Of a stretch of DNA of 64,000 nucleotides, positions 26,880-34,662 are shown in pieces (positions within the stretch are counted from its first letter, which is position 1; each line of letters opens with the position of its first letter). The notes under the pieces were generated by a model, which did not search any database, was not told the DNA's origin, and was given only the letters and a program-made list of their open reading frames with translations. This DNA is from Methylorubrum suomiense (GTDB lineage: Bacteria > Pseudomonadota > Alphaproteobacteria > Rhizobiales > Beijerinckiaceae), in assembly GCF_022179765.1 (NCBI RefSeq), contig NZ_BPRE01000001.1, positions 310,001 through 374,000 of the forward strand, written 5' to 3'. Both the position numbers and the translations under genes were made by a program.

Positions 26880-27242
26880 TCAGGACTTGGTCTTGAGGTA
26901 GGCGATGATGTCGTCGACCTTCTTCTCGTCCTTGATGCCCGGGAAGACCATCTTGGTGCCGGGGACCTTCTTCTTCGGGTCGATCAGCCATTCCTTGAGA
27001 TTGGCCTCGTCCCAGGTGAGGCCCGAGTTCTTCAGAGCTTCGGAGAAGGCGTAGCCGTCACGGCCCTGGCCAGCCTTCTCGCCGACGATGCCCTTGAGCT
27101 GCGGACCGACGCCGTTCTTCTCGAAGTTGTGGCAGGACTTGCAGGGCGCGAAAGCCTTCTCGCCAGCGGCGGCATCGCCCTCGGCCTGGGCGGCGACGGG
27201 CAGAAGCAGCGCGAAAGCGGCGCCGAGGATCAGATGACGCAT
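26880..27242 (-). CDS. Periplasmic class I cytochrome c, copy 1
   Basis: Mono-haem c-type cytochrome of 120 residues. Signal peptide MRHLILGAAFALLLPVAAQA, haem motif CKSCHN (about residues 34-39) and an axial Met in GTKMVFPG. Compact fold of the cytochrome c2/c550 size. It is a near-duplicate of the gene at 27425: the leader and most of the mature part are identical. An upstream ATG exists in frame, but the signal peptide fixes the start at 27242. It may carry electrons to a terminal oxidase or accept them from a periplasmic dehydrogenase. Confidence 0.93.
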   Translation of the reverse strand: MRHLILGAAFALLLPVAAQAEGDAAAGEKAFAPCKSCHNFEKNGVGPQLKGIVGEKAGQGRDGYAFSEALKNSGLTWDEANLKEWLIDPKKKVPGTKMVFPGIKDEKKVDDIIAYLKTKS

Positions 27243-27379
27243 TGTCGTTTTCCTCCTTGGATGCGGCCGGTTCCGGCGCGCGCGTGCAGAGGTTTCGTTC
27301 CTGAGAAAGACCCGCACGGCCTTGGGCGATGCGGGCCCCGCGAGTTTCGCTCACCCTCCGCACGGTATGAGCGAAACCG

Positions 27380-27407
27380 AAAAGGCCCGGCTGCCTGCAG
27401 CCGGGCC
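27380..27407 (-). terminator. Intrinsic terminator after cytochrome c copy 2
   Basis: On the minus strand GGCCCGGCTG and CAGCCGGGCC form a perfect stem (27384-27407, loop CAGG) followed by TTTTC. It lies 18 bases beyond the stop of the gene at 27425, so the two cytochromes can be separate transcripts. Confidence 0.88.
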
Positions 27408-27424
27408 CTCGGACCCTTTCGGGA

Positions 27425-27787
27425 TCAGGACTTGGACTTGAGATAGGCGATGACGTCCTCGACCTTCTTCTCGTCCTTGAGGCCCGGATAGGCCATCTTG
27501 GTGCCCTTCACCTTGTTGGTGGCCGGGCCGATCAGCCATTCCTTGAGGTTGGCCTCGTCCCAGGTGAGCCCGGAATCCTTGAGCGCCTGCGAGTAGCTGT
27601 AGCCTTCGGCCGAAGCCGCCTTGCGCCCGACGACACCCTTGAGGTTCGGGCCGACGCCGTTCTTCTCGAAGTTGTGACAGGCCTTGCAGGGTGCGAACGC
27701 CTTCTCGCCGGCGGCGGCATCGCCCTCGGCCTGGGCTGCGATCGGCATCAGCACTGCGAGAGCGGCGCCGAGGATGAGGTGACGCAT
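27425..27787 (-). CDS. Periplasmic class I cytochrome c, copy 2
   Basis: 120 residues, signal peptide MRHLILGAALAVLMPIAAQA, haem motif CKACHN, axial Met in GTKMAYPG. The same layout and length as the downstream copy, about four fifths identical by eye. Differences cluster after the haem (GVVGRKAASAEGYSYSQALKD against GIVGEKAGQGRDGYAFSEALKN, compared segment by segment) and at the methionine loop. It has its own terminator downstream and a GGAGGA ribosome site before ATG 27787. Tandem paralogues suggest dose or partner specialisation. Confidence 0.93.
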   Translation of the reverse strand: MRHLILGAALAVLMPIAAQAEGDAAAGEKAFAPCKACHNFEKNGVGPNLKGVVGRKAASAEGYSYSQALKDSGLTWDEANLKEWLIGPATNKVKGTKMAYPGLKDEKKVEDVIAYLKSKS

Positions 27788-27845
27788 CGTGTTTTTTCCT
27801 CCGGGGGGCGACCCACGTGCCCCCGCTTGCGGCAGAGCTTCCTGC

Positions 27846-27867
27846 CTTAGAACAGATATAGACTAAG
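27846..27867. promoter_or_regulatory. Imperfect inverted repeat before cytochrome c copy 2
   Basis: CTTAG at 27846-27850 faces CTAAG at 27863-27867 around AACAGATATAGA, 59 bases before the cytochrome start and in the divergent region toward glcD. The TATATC (minus strand) inside could be a -10 element. Tentative. Confidence 0.3.
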
Positions 27868-28103
27868 CTGTGCCACCGTCCAGTCGAGCTGACACCCGGT
27901 AACGCATGTCAGGCACCTCAGGGTTCCGGCCCCCGCGCGACGGTACGGCGGCGTGCGCCGCCCGGCGTTTCGCGCTACACTCGATGTCTATTCGGCGCCC
28001 GATCCTGTCGAAGATGGCTGACGCAACGCGGACACGTGTGCGCAATCGCCTCGGCAAGAATCCGACTACGGTGCCCACAGAACAATTCGAGGAGATGCCG
28101 GCC

Positions 28104-29537
28104 ATGTCGATCGCCTTTCCCACCCCCGATGCGGACGTCGTCGCCCGTCGCGAGGCGATCGTCGAAGGCTTAGCCGCGCTCGTCGCCCCCGAGGCGCTGG
28201 TGACCACCGAGGACGAGCGCCGCGCCTTCGAGACCGACGGGCTCACCGCCTACCGCAAGATGCCGCTCGCCGTGGTGCTGCCCTCCACGACCGAGGAGGT
28301 TTCGCGGGTCATGGCCTTCTGCCACGCCAACGGCGTGCGCGTGGTGCCGCGGGGGGCCGGCACCTCCCTCGCGGGTGGGGCCATCGCGCAGGAGGACGCG
28401 ATCATCCTCGGCGTCGGCAAGATGACCCGCATTCTCGATCTTGATTTCGCCAACCGCACCGCGCGGGTCGAGGCCGGCATCACCAATCTCGCGATCTCGG
28501 GCGCGGTGGCGCATGAGGGCTTCTTCTACGCCCCCGATCCGTCCAGCCAGCTCGCCTGCACCATCGCGGGCAACATCGCCATGAATTCGGGCGGCGCCCA
28601 TTGCCTGAAATACGGCGTGACGACCAACAACCTCATGGGCGTGACGCTGGTGACCAACGACGGCACCGTGGTCGAGCTCGGCGGCCAGCATCTCGATGCC
28701 GGCGGCTACGATCTGCTCGGCCTGATCTGCGGCTCCGAGGGACAGCTCGGCATCGTCACGGAGGCGACCGTGCGCATCCTGCGGGCGGCGGAGGGGGCCC
28801 GGCCCGCCCTGGTCGGCTTCTCGTCGGTGGAGGATGCCGGTGCCTGCACCGCCGCGATCATCGCCGCCGGCATCATCCCGGTCGCCATCGAGTACATGGA
28901 CCGGGAGGCGATCCTCATCACCGACGATTTCTCGGGAGCCGGCTATCCGCGCGACGCCGCCGCGATGCTGATTATCGAGGTCGAGGGGTCGGACGAGGAA
29001 TGCACCGACATGCTGGCCCGCATCGAGGCCATCGCGGCGCGCTTCAACCCGACCAGCATCCGGGTCTCGAAGTCGGAGGCCGAGTCGGCGGCGATCTGGA
29101 AGGGACGGAAATCCGCCTTCGGCGCCACCGGCCGCATCTCCGATTACATCTGCATGGACGGCACGATCCCGACCGGCCAGCTCGGCCCGGTGCTGGAGCG
29201 CATCGGTGCGATCTGCGCCGATCAGGGCCTGCGCGTCGCCAACGTGTTCCACGCGGGCGACGGCAACCTGCACCCGCTGATCCTGTTCGACATCAACAAG
29301 CCGGGCGAGTTGCAGAAGGCGGAGGCCGCGGGCGACGCGATCCTCAAGCTCTGCGTCGAGGTCGGCGGTTGCCTCACCGGTGAGCACGGCGTCGGCATCG
29401 AGAAGCGCGAGCTGATGCGCTTCCAATACGCTCAGGAAGACCTCGAGCAGCAGATGCGGGTGCGCAACGTGTTCGACCCCGCCTGGCTGATGAACCCCGC
29501 CAAGGTGTTTCCGCTGGAGGGCCGGGTGGCCGCCTGA
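28104..29537 (+). CDS. glcD: Glycolate oxidase-type FAD-linked oxidoreductase (GlcD family)
   Basis: FAD-dependent 2-hydroxyacid dehydrogenase of 477 residues. The FAD-binding domain contains VVPRGAGTSLAGGAI and GNIAMNSGGAHCLKYGVTTN and GSEGQLGIVTEAT. The C-terminal part carries VFHAGDGNLHP and CLTGEHGVGIEKRELM. ATG 28104 follows a GAGGAG site at good spacing; the frame is open further up (ATG 28095 is adjacent). GlcE and GlcF, the usual partners, are not next to it. The substrate could be glycolate or D-lactate, so the symbol denotes the family. Confidence 0.9.
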   Translation: MSIAFPTPDADVVARREAIVEGLAALVAPEALVTTEDERRAFETDGLTAYRKMPLAVVLPSTTEEVSRVMAFCHANGVRVVPRGAGTSLAGGAIAQEDAIILGVGKMTRILDLDFANRTARVEAGITNLAISGAVAHEGFFYAPDPSSQLACTIAGNIAMNSGGAHCLKYGVTTNNLMGVTLVTNDGTVVELGGQHLDAGGYDLLGLICGSEGQLGIVTEATVRILRAAEGARPALVGFSSVEDAGACTAAIIAAGIIPVAIEYMDREAILITDDFSGAGYPRDAAAMLIIEVEGSDEECTDMLARIEAIAARFNPTSIRVSKSEAESAAIWKGRKSAFGATGRISDYICMDGTIPTGQLGPVLERIGAICADQGLRVANVFHAGDGNLHPLILFDINKPGELQKAEAAGDAILKLCVEVGGCLTGEHGVGIEKRELMRFQYAQEDLEQQMRVRNVFDPAWLMNPAKVFPLEGRVAA

Positions 29538-29548
29538 GGGTTGCGCGG

Positions 29549-29806
29549 ATGCCCCGTTACTTCTTCCACACCCGGATCGGCGACGCCCTCCTCACCGACG
29601 AGGAGGGCGTGGAGCTGCACGATCCCGACCATGCGTGGCGCGTCGCCCGGGCGACGATCCGCGAGAGCCTGTCCGAGGAACCCGATACGAGCCGGCTGAT
29701 CACCGCGAGCCTGATCGTCGCGGACGCGTCCGGCGAGACGGTGTTCGAGTTTCCCTTCTCGGAAGCTGTCGATACACCGCCGGAGGGCGACGACACCCTC
29801 CACTGA
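29549..29806 (+). CDS. Small DUF6894-type protein
   Basis: 85 residues. It starts PRYFFHTRIGDALLTDEEG, then LHDPDHAWRVARATIRE, the layout of a short family (RYFFH, then acidic DEEG, then an AxxEA helix) abundant in Methylobacterium and relatives. Function unknown. It begins 11 bases after the glcD stop and may be cotranscribed. The last 15 residues are acidic. Confidence 0.7.
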   Translation: MPRYFFHTRIGDALLTDEEGVELHDPDHAWRVARATIRESLSEEPDTSRLITASLIVADASGETVFEFPFSEAVDTPPEGDDTLH

Positions 29807-29842
29807 CGCCGGCGCCGGGCCTTACCCGGCCGGGGCGGCGCG

Positions 29843-30691
29843 CTACCCCTCGGGCCCCAGCCGCTCGCAGCGGAACGCGCCGTAGCCGCTCCGCGCCAGC
29901 CGTTCGGCGAGGGCGGGCAGGAACTGTTCCGCCTCGGCGGCGAGCGTCCAGGGCGGGTTGATGACGATCAATCCGGTGCCGGACAGCCGCGTCAGGTCGT
30001 CGGGCCGCTCGATCATGAGGTCGAGGCGCAGAGCCGGCCGCTCCAGACCCGCATCGAGCGCGGCGGCCATCCGGTCGATCCCGGCGGGATCCTTGATCGG
30101 ATACCAGCCCAGGAAGATCCCGGTCGGCCATTTGCGCGCGGCCTTGAGCAGGCTCGTGCCCAGCCGGTCGATCTCGCCGCGCTCCTCGTAGGGCGGGTCG
30201 ATCAGCACGAGCCCCCGGCGCTCCGGCGGCGGGATCAGGGCGTTGAGGGCGGTCCAACCGTCGAGATGGAGCACCTTGGTGCGGGAATCGCTGGCGTAGC
30301 GCGCGGCGAGCGTCGCGGCATCGACCGGGTGCAATTCGACGAACACGCCCTTGTCGCCCGCCCGCAGGGCCTCCCGGATGATCGCGGGCGAGCCCGGATA
30401 GACCGTGGCGCCGTGGCGGGCCCGCACCGCCGCCAGGGCCTCCCGGTAGGGAACGAGCAGCGCTTCGATCTCGGGCGGAAAGGGCGTGTCGAGCCGGCCG
30501 ACCCCGTCATGCCACTCGCCTGTGCGCCCGGCCTCGTCGGCATCGAGATCGTAGAGCCCGATGCCCGCATGGGTGTCGACGGCGCGGAACGGCTTCGGCT
30601 TGGCGGCGAGGTGTGCTAGCACCCGCACCAGCACGAGATGCTTGAGAACGTCGGCGAAATTGCCGGCATGGAAGGCGTGGCGATAGTTCAC
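29843..30691 (-). CDS. rlmJ: 23S rRNA (adenine-N6)-methyltransferase RlmJ
   Basis: SAM-dependent enzyme that methylates A2030 of 23S rRNA. It is 282 residues. It starts MNYRHAFHAGNFADVLKHLV, has the SAM loop VDTHAGIGLYDL and the catalytic DPPY motif in LVLIDPPYEERGEID (the family carries (D/N)PPY). Start ATG 30691. Divergent from the GT61 gene. The family is non-essential and housekeeping. Confidence 0.93.
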   Translation of the reverse strand: MNYRHAFHAGNFADVLKHLVLVRVLAHLAAKPKPFRAVDTHAGIGLYDLDADEAGRTGEWHDGVGRLDTPFPPEIEALLVPYREALAAVRARHGATVYPGSPAIIREALRAGDKGVFVELHPVDAATLAARYASDSRTKVLHLDGWTALNALIPPPERRGLVLIDPPYEERGEIDRLGTSLLKAARKWPTGIFLGWYPIKDPAGIDRMAAALDAGLERPALRLDLMIERPDDLTRLSGTGLIVINPPWTLAAEAEQFLPALAERLARSGYGAFRCERLGPEG

Positions 30692-30804
30692 CGGACGGCC
30701 GGGGGCTCCGCCCGATCCTCGTTCCGTCGCGATCGGACCATGATGCCAGCTTTCCTGTTGCGCGGGTTCGGGGACGGGACGCCCGACGGGGACCGATCCG
30801 GCCG

Positions 30805-31956
30805 ATGAGCCCGGCGCTGCCCATCGCCGTCACGGACCTCACCGAGCGCCGGACCATCGCCGTCGGGCGGGATCCCCGCATCGACGAAGCGGTCGTCGCC
30901 TCCTTCGGCGGCCAGAGCCCGTCCGCCCTCCTGAAGCAGGTTCCTTACCGCGGCACAACCCGGCCCATGCGGCTCGACGTGGTCACGATTCCCCGCGGCT
31001 GCCTGCTGTTCGGCCCTGGCGTCGACGGCATCGCCTTCACGGCCGAGGGGCGCCAAGTCCGCGAGACCGCGATGTTCGCCCGCGCCGATCCGACCTTGAC
31101 GCCGGAGCGCCTTCAGGCGGCCCAGGACATCGACGAGGATTGGGTCACCGTCGTCGACTGCGCCTGGGACAATCACTTCCATCTCCTGATGCTGGCGCTG
31201 CCGAAGCTGCCGCTCGCCCTGGCGCAGCTGCCGGGGGCGGCGGCGGTGCTGCCGGCCCGCCGCTCCGAGGCCACCGGGGATCGCCCGGCGATGCTCGACC
31301 AGCTTCTCGCCCTGAGCGGGCAGGCCGGACAGGTCCGCTGGGTGCCGGACGGCCTCTACCGGCCGCGCAACCTCCACCTGATCTGGCCGAACCACGACCA
31401 GCCCGCCGCTCTCCACCTGTTCGACGAGACCTTCGACACGTTCGCGACCCTGGTCCGGGCCGTGCCTCCGGAGTCGGCCCGTCCGCTCCCGCGGCGCATC
31501 TTCATCGAGCGGGTGCGCGATTCCCGCCTGCTCGATCCGCGGGCGATCCGCACCCTCGACCGGCATCTCGCCCTGCACGGCTTCGAGCGGGTGCAGCTCG
31601 AACGGCTCACCATGGCCGATCAGATCCGCCTGTTCGCCGGGGCGACCCACGTGGTGGCGGCCCATGGTGCGGGGCTCAGCAACATCGTGTTCGGCGGACC
31701 GCATCTGCGGGTGCTGGAACTGAATCTCGACCTCGACGGCCAGGGCGCGCTGCGACCGTGGTTCCTGATCCTCGCGGCCAAACGCGGGCAGCACTACCAG
31801 CACCTGAACGCCTCGGCCTGCGAGCTCGCCGACCTGCCCCTCGGCCTCGCCTTCGACCGGCTGATGGGAACCAGACGCCAGGCGATACGGCTAGGGCTGA
31901 CCCGGCTGCGCCACCGGCTCGGCCGTATTGTCTCGCGCCTGATCCGCCGGGCCTGA
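30805..31956 (+). CDS. Glycosyltransferase family 61 protein
   Basis: 383 residues. The C-terminal half has the GT61/DUF563 core: RRIFIERVRDSR-type donor region, then HVVAAHGAGLSNIVF with the hallmark HGAGLxN. The N-terminal half (residues 1-190) is less conserved and contains DNHFHLLMLALPKLPL. It is probably involved in exopolysaccharide or cell-surface glycan synthesis; donor and acceptor are unknown. No signal peptide. A repeat element begins 20 bases after the stop. Confidence 0.85.
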   Translation: MSPALPIAVTDLTERRTIAVGRDPRIDEAVVASFGGQSPSALLKQVPYRGTTRPMRLDVVTIPRGCLLFGPGVDGIAFTAEGRQVRETAMFARADPTLTPERLQAAQDIDEDWVTVVDCAWDNHFHLLMLALPKLPLALAQLPGAAAVLPARRSEATGDRPAMLDQLLALSGQAGQVRWVPDGLYRPRNLHLIWPNHDQPAALHLFDETFDTFATLVRAVPPESARPLPRRIFIERVRDSRLLDPRAIRTLDRHLALHGFERVQLERLTMADQIRLFAGATHVVAAHGAGLSNIVFGGPHLRVLELNLDLDGQGALRPWFLILAAKRGQHYQHLNASACELADLPLGLAFDRLMGTRRQAIRLGLTRLRHRLGRIVSRLIRRA

Positions 31957-31975
31957 CGCACGCCGATGCTCGGGA

Positions 31976-32019
31976 GCACGATGCGGAACAGGGAATCCTG
32001 TTTTCCGAAATCATCGTGC
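31976..32019. repeat. Alphaproteobacterial palindromic element, copy 1
   Basis: GCACGATG (31976-31983) pairs with CATCGTGC (32012-32019). The interior has CGGAA near the left arm and TTTTCCGA near the right arm, the same architecture as 63734-63779 (GCATCGGC, CCCGAAA, TTTCAGG, GCCGATGC). Such elements recur in Rhizobiales intergenic DNA. Confidence 0.75.
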
Positions 32020-32069
32020 GGCCACAGAGAGATAGAGCGTGCGGCTCTGACCGAGAAAAATAGAGCGCC

Positions 32070-32750
32070 CTAGCGTGCCGCCTCGATCGTCACTTCACCC
32101 GCGCGGCAATTCTGGCGCGCCACCTCCGGGCAGGGGGTGAAGCCGCGCAGGTCCTTGGAGAAGCAGATCCGCACCTCCTGCAACTGCCCCCGGCGGCAGG
32201 TCACGGACATCATGTCGGGGCGCAAGCCCCGGTTGGCCGCGACGAACTGCCGGGCGATGTCGATCGGCGCGGTCTGGATCGTGCCGCTCGGCTTCACGAA
32301 GGCGTCGGGGACCGTCACCGCCTCGCGGGCGGTCTTCACCGCCTTGAAATACGCGACCGGATCGAGGCCGGAGCAGGTGCCGTGGGTGCGCCATTCGTGG
32401 CGGGCGAGCCCCTCGCTCGGCATGATCTCGCCCGCGGCCTCGACGGCGTTGCGGGTGAGCGAACGCTCGACCGCGGAGCAGTTCGAGGGATAGCCCCGCT
32501 GATATTGCGGCCAGAGACCGTGAACGACGAAGCCGAGCCCGCGGCCGGGGGCGCATTGGCCGTCGCGGTCGCGGCGCGCCCCCTCTCCGTCGCAATAGGT
32601 CGGCGACCAGGACAGGGCGAGCACGTAGAAATCGAACGCCCCCGGCTCGCCGCCGCCGCCACCGCGGCGGAACCCGCCGAAATCCTGTGCCCCCGCGGCG
32701 GGGGCGAGCGTCAGCGCCAGGGCGAGCGCGGCGAGGGAGCGGGCGAGCAT
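32070..32750 (-). CDS. Secreted ribonuclease T2
   Basis: Base-nonspecific endoribonuclease, exported. It is 226 residues. Signal peptide MLARSLAALALALTLAPAAGA; both catalytic segments are present: GLGFVVHGLWPQY (His77) and ARHEWRTHGTCS (His118, Glu119, His123). Eight Cys in the mature part would form the usual disulphides. ATG 32750 is the signal-peptide start. Another exported protein gene starts at 33308 on the same strand. It could scavenge phosphate and nucleosides from external RNA. Confidence 0.93.
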   Translation of the reverse strand: MLARSLAALALALTLAPAAGAQDFGGFRRGGGGGEPGAFDFYVLALSWSPTYCDGEGARRDRDGQCAPGRGLGFVVHGLWPQYQRGYPSNCSAVERSLTRNAVEAAGEIMPSEGLARHEWRTHGTCSGLDPVAYFKAVKTAREAVTVPDAFVKPSGTIQTAPIDIARQFVAANRGLRPDMMSVTCRRGQLQEVRICFSKDLRGFTPCPEVARQNCRAGEVTIEAAR

Positions 32751-32840
32751 GGAGGTCTCGAAAGCGCGGATCGACGACCGGACGATGCCGGGCCGAGAAC
32801 GCAAGTCAAGCGTGTGCCCGCGCGCGTCGCTGCCTCGTCG

Positions 32841-33308
32841 TCAGGGCCGGGCCATCCGGCAGGCGGTGGCATAGGCGTAGGCGAGATTGCGGTCGAGGCC
32901 GTGGACGCAGAAATCGACGCCCCAGGACGCACCGATGAAGCCCATGCTCTCGCGCACGGAGTAATCGACCTTGCGGCGCACCCCATCGGAGGTTGTGGCG
33001 ACCGCCGAGCAGTAGCGGCGGGGGATGAAGTCGACGCCGTAGGGCCGCCATGCGGTGCGCTCGATCCGCTCATAGGAGAGGATCGTCAGCGACGAGTTCC
33101 AGAACTTCGCCTCCTTCTCGGCGAACTGGGTCGAGACCGTTTCCAGCACCTCGGCATCCTGGCAGCCGGGAATCTGGGCATCGTAGGGGAAGGTCTGCTC
33201 CTCGGCGGGCGAGATCTCTTCGCGGCCGGAGCGGGCGAAGGCCGGGACCACGGAGGAGACCGTGACGAGGCCCAACGCCAGGACGGCGAGGGGAAGGTTC
33301 GGGCGCAT
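32841..33308 (-). CDS. Exported protein of unknown function
   Basis: 155 residues from ATG 33308. Signal peptide NLPLAVLALGLVTVSSVVPAFA; the mature part has three Cys (PGCQDAEVL, RRYCSAV, DFCVHGL) and aromatic-rich segments EAKFWNSSLTILSYE and YGVDFIPRRYC. No family recognised. The stop lies 90 bases before the RNase T2 start on the same strand. The even spread of Cys suggests a folded periplasmic protein. G+C as in neighbours. Confidence 0.7.
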   Translation of the reverse strand: MRPNLPLAVLALGLVTVSSVVPAFARSGREEISPAEEQTFPYDAQIPGCQDAEVLETVSTQFAEKEAKFWNSSLTILSYERIERTAWRPYGVDFIPRRYCSAVATTSDGVRRKVDYSVRESMGFIGASWGVDFCVHGLDRNLAYAYATACRMARP

Positions 33309-33455
33309 GCCGGTCGGGTCCGCCTGTTGAGGATGGCGAAAGACGATGACGGGCGGCGCTCCCAAGTCAAGCTTATGCCGGGTGGAGCGGTCGTTTTGGC
33401 AGCGGTTGGGGTTTGGGGGGCACAGTGCCGGAACGCCTCAGAGACGCCCCTCCCC

Positions 33456-33501
33456 CCTCATCCTGAGGTGCGGAGCGAAGCGCCGCCGCCTCAGGATGAG
33501 G
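33456..33501. repeat. Intergenic palindromic repeat, copy 2 (short form)
   Basis: CCTCATCCTGAGG at 33456-33468 and CCTCAGGATGAGG at 33489-33501 are reverse complements around TGCGGAGCGAAGCGCCGCCG. The same core appears in the longer copy at 58621-58726. It lies in the 246-base gap upstream of the gene at 32841 and downstream of the extensin-like gene; no gene was seen in the rest of that gap. Confidence 0.8.
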
Positions 33502-33554
33502 AAAGTGGGTGGGACGCCGTGTCGATGTCGGCATGCCGAACCGCTCGAACGGCC

Positions 33555-34529
33555 TCAGTAGATCGGCTCGTCCGAAGGGCCGTGCGCGGGCATCGACTCC
33601 GCCTCGTCCTCGGCGGCGGGGGCGGCGGCCACGCGGGGCCGGGCCGAAGGCGGCGCGGCGGCGTAGGCCGAGGGCGCCGAGGGGCTCGGACTCCGCGCGA
33701 AGCGGGCGCCGCCATTCCGCGACGAGGTCGGCGACAGGCCGTAGGGATCGTCTTCCTCCACATCAACCGGTGCCTGGGGCGCCGCCGGCTGGCGCGCGGG
33801 CGGGCGGGGCGTCGCCATCGGTCGCGGCGTGCCGTCGGCGGCGTAGAGCTGCGACTCGAACTTGAGCAGCGGCTTGCAGACGCGCCTCAGGCCCCGCGGG
33901 TCGTGGCGGGCGAGATCGACGTGGATGTGGTCGTAGTGGAACACGTTCGAGCCCGGCGCCAGCACCGTGGTGAAGCGGGCGCAGGCCCCGACGAAGACCT
34001 CGCGCAGAAAACCCTGCTCGGCTTCGGTGCCGCGCCATCCGCCCTTGACGGTGATGACGTGGCCGTCGGCCAGGGTGAAGGACATGATGTCGACGGCGTT
34101 GCCGAAGGAATGCTCGGACAGCTTGGCGCCGACCTGATTGTTGCGCCCGCGGCAGGAATAGGAGCCCGCGTTGATCTCGGCGACCGGCACGCCGAAATAG
34201 AGATTGGCGGCGGGCTGGATCGTGTCGGCGAGCCACGCCTCGGCCTCGGCCAAAGCCGGGCAGGCCAGCGTCATCCGCTGCTTGAGCGCGACGGTGCCGT
34301 TGCCGAGCCGGGTCACCCGGAACGGCTGCTGCATGCCGCAGGGGCCCGGCCCGTCGATCTCGCGCGCCAGCGAGACCCACGAGGTCGGTTGAACCAGCTT
34401 CCGGGCGATGCAAGCCTGCTCCGCCTGGTCGCGCCACGCCTCACGGCGCTCGAAGCGGTTGATCGCGCAACCGGTGAGGCCCGCGCCGAACAGCGCCAGA
34501 GCCGAGAACGCAAACACTTTACGCCACAT
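33555..34529 (-). CDS. Extensin-like lipoprotein (DUF/extensin C-terminal fold)
   Basis: 324 residues. The N-terminus MWRKVFAFSALALFGAGLTGC has a lipobox (LTGC, Cys21). The middle domain has the extensin-like C-terminal signature: ACPALAEAEAW, NQVGAKLSEHSFGNAVDI and HYDHIHVD, with His/Asp residues laid out as in LD/M15-type zinc peptidases. About 100 Pro/Ala/Ser-rich residues follow to the end. Likely acts on or binds peptidoglycan at the outer membrane. Divergent from the amidase gene. Confidence 0.85.
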   Translation of the reverse strand: MWRKVFAFSALALFGAGLTGCAINRFERREAWRDQAEQACIARKLVQPTSWVSLAREIDGPGPCGMQQPFRVTRLGNGTVALKQRMTLACPALAEAEAWLADTIQPAANLYFGVPVAEINAGSYSCRGRNNQVGAKLSEHSFGNAVDIMSFTLADGHVITVKGGWRGTEAEQGFLREVFVGACARFTTVLAPGSNVFHYDHIHVDLARHDPRGLRRVCKPLLKFESQLYAADGTPRPMATPRPPARQPAAPQAPVDVEEDDPYGLSPTSSRNGGARFARSPSPSAPSAYAAAPPSARPRVAAAPAAEDEAESMPAHGPSDEPIY

Positions 34530-34662
34530 GAGGCGACGTTGCGCGCCTTTCCGTAAATGCTCCGCTAACGATGCGGACGGACGCGTCCGGACCGTGGCTC
34601 CGGCGCATCGCCCCTGTGGAGCGGTGTTGACAGGACGGGCGCCCGCGCCCCACCCCGGGAGC

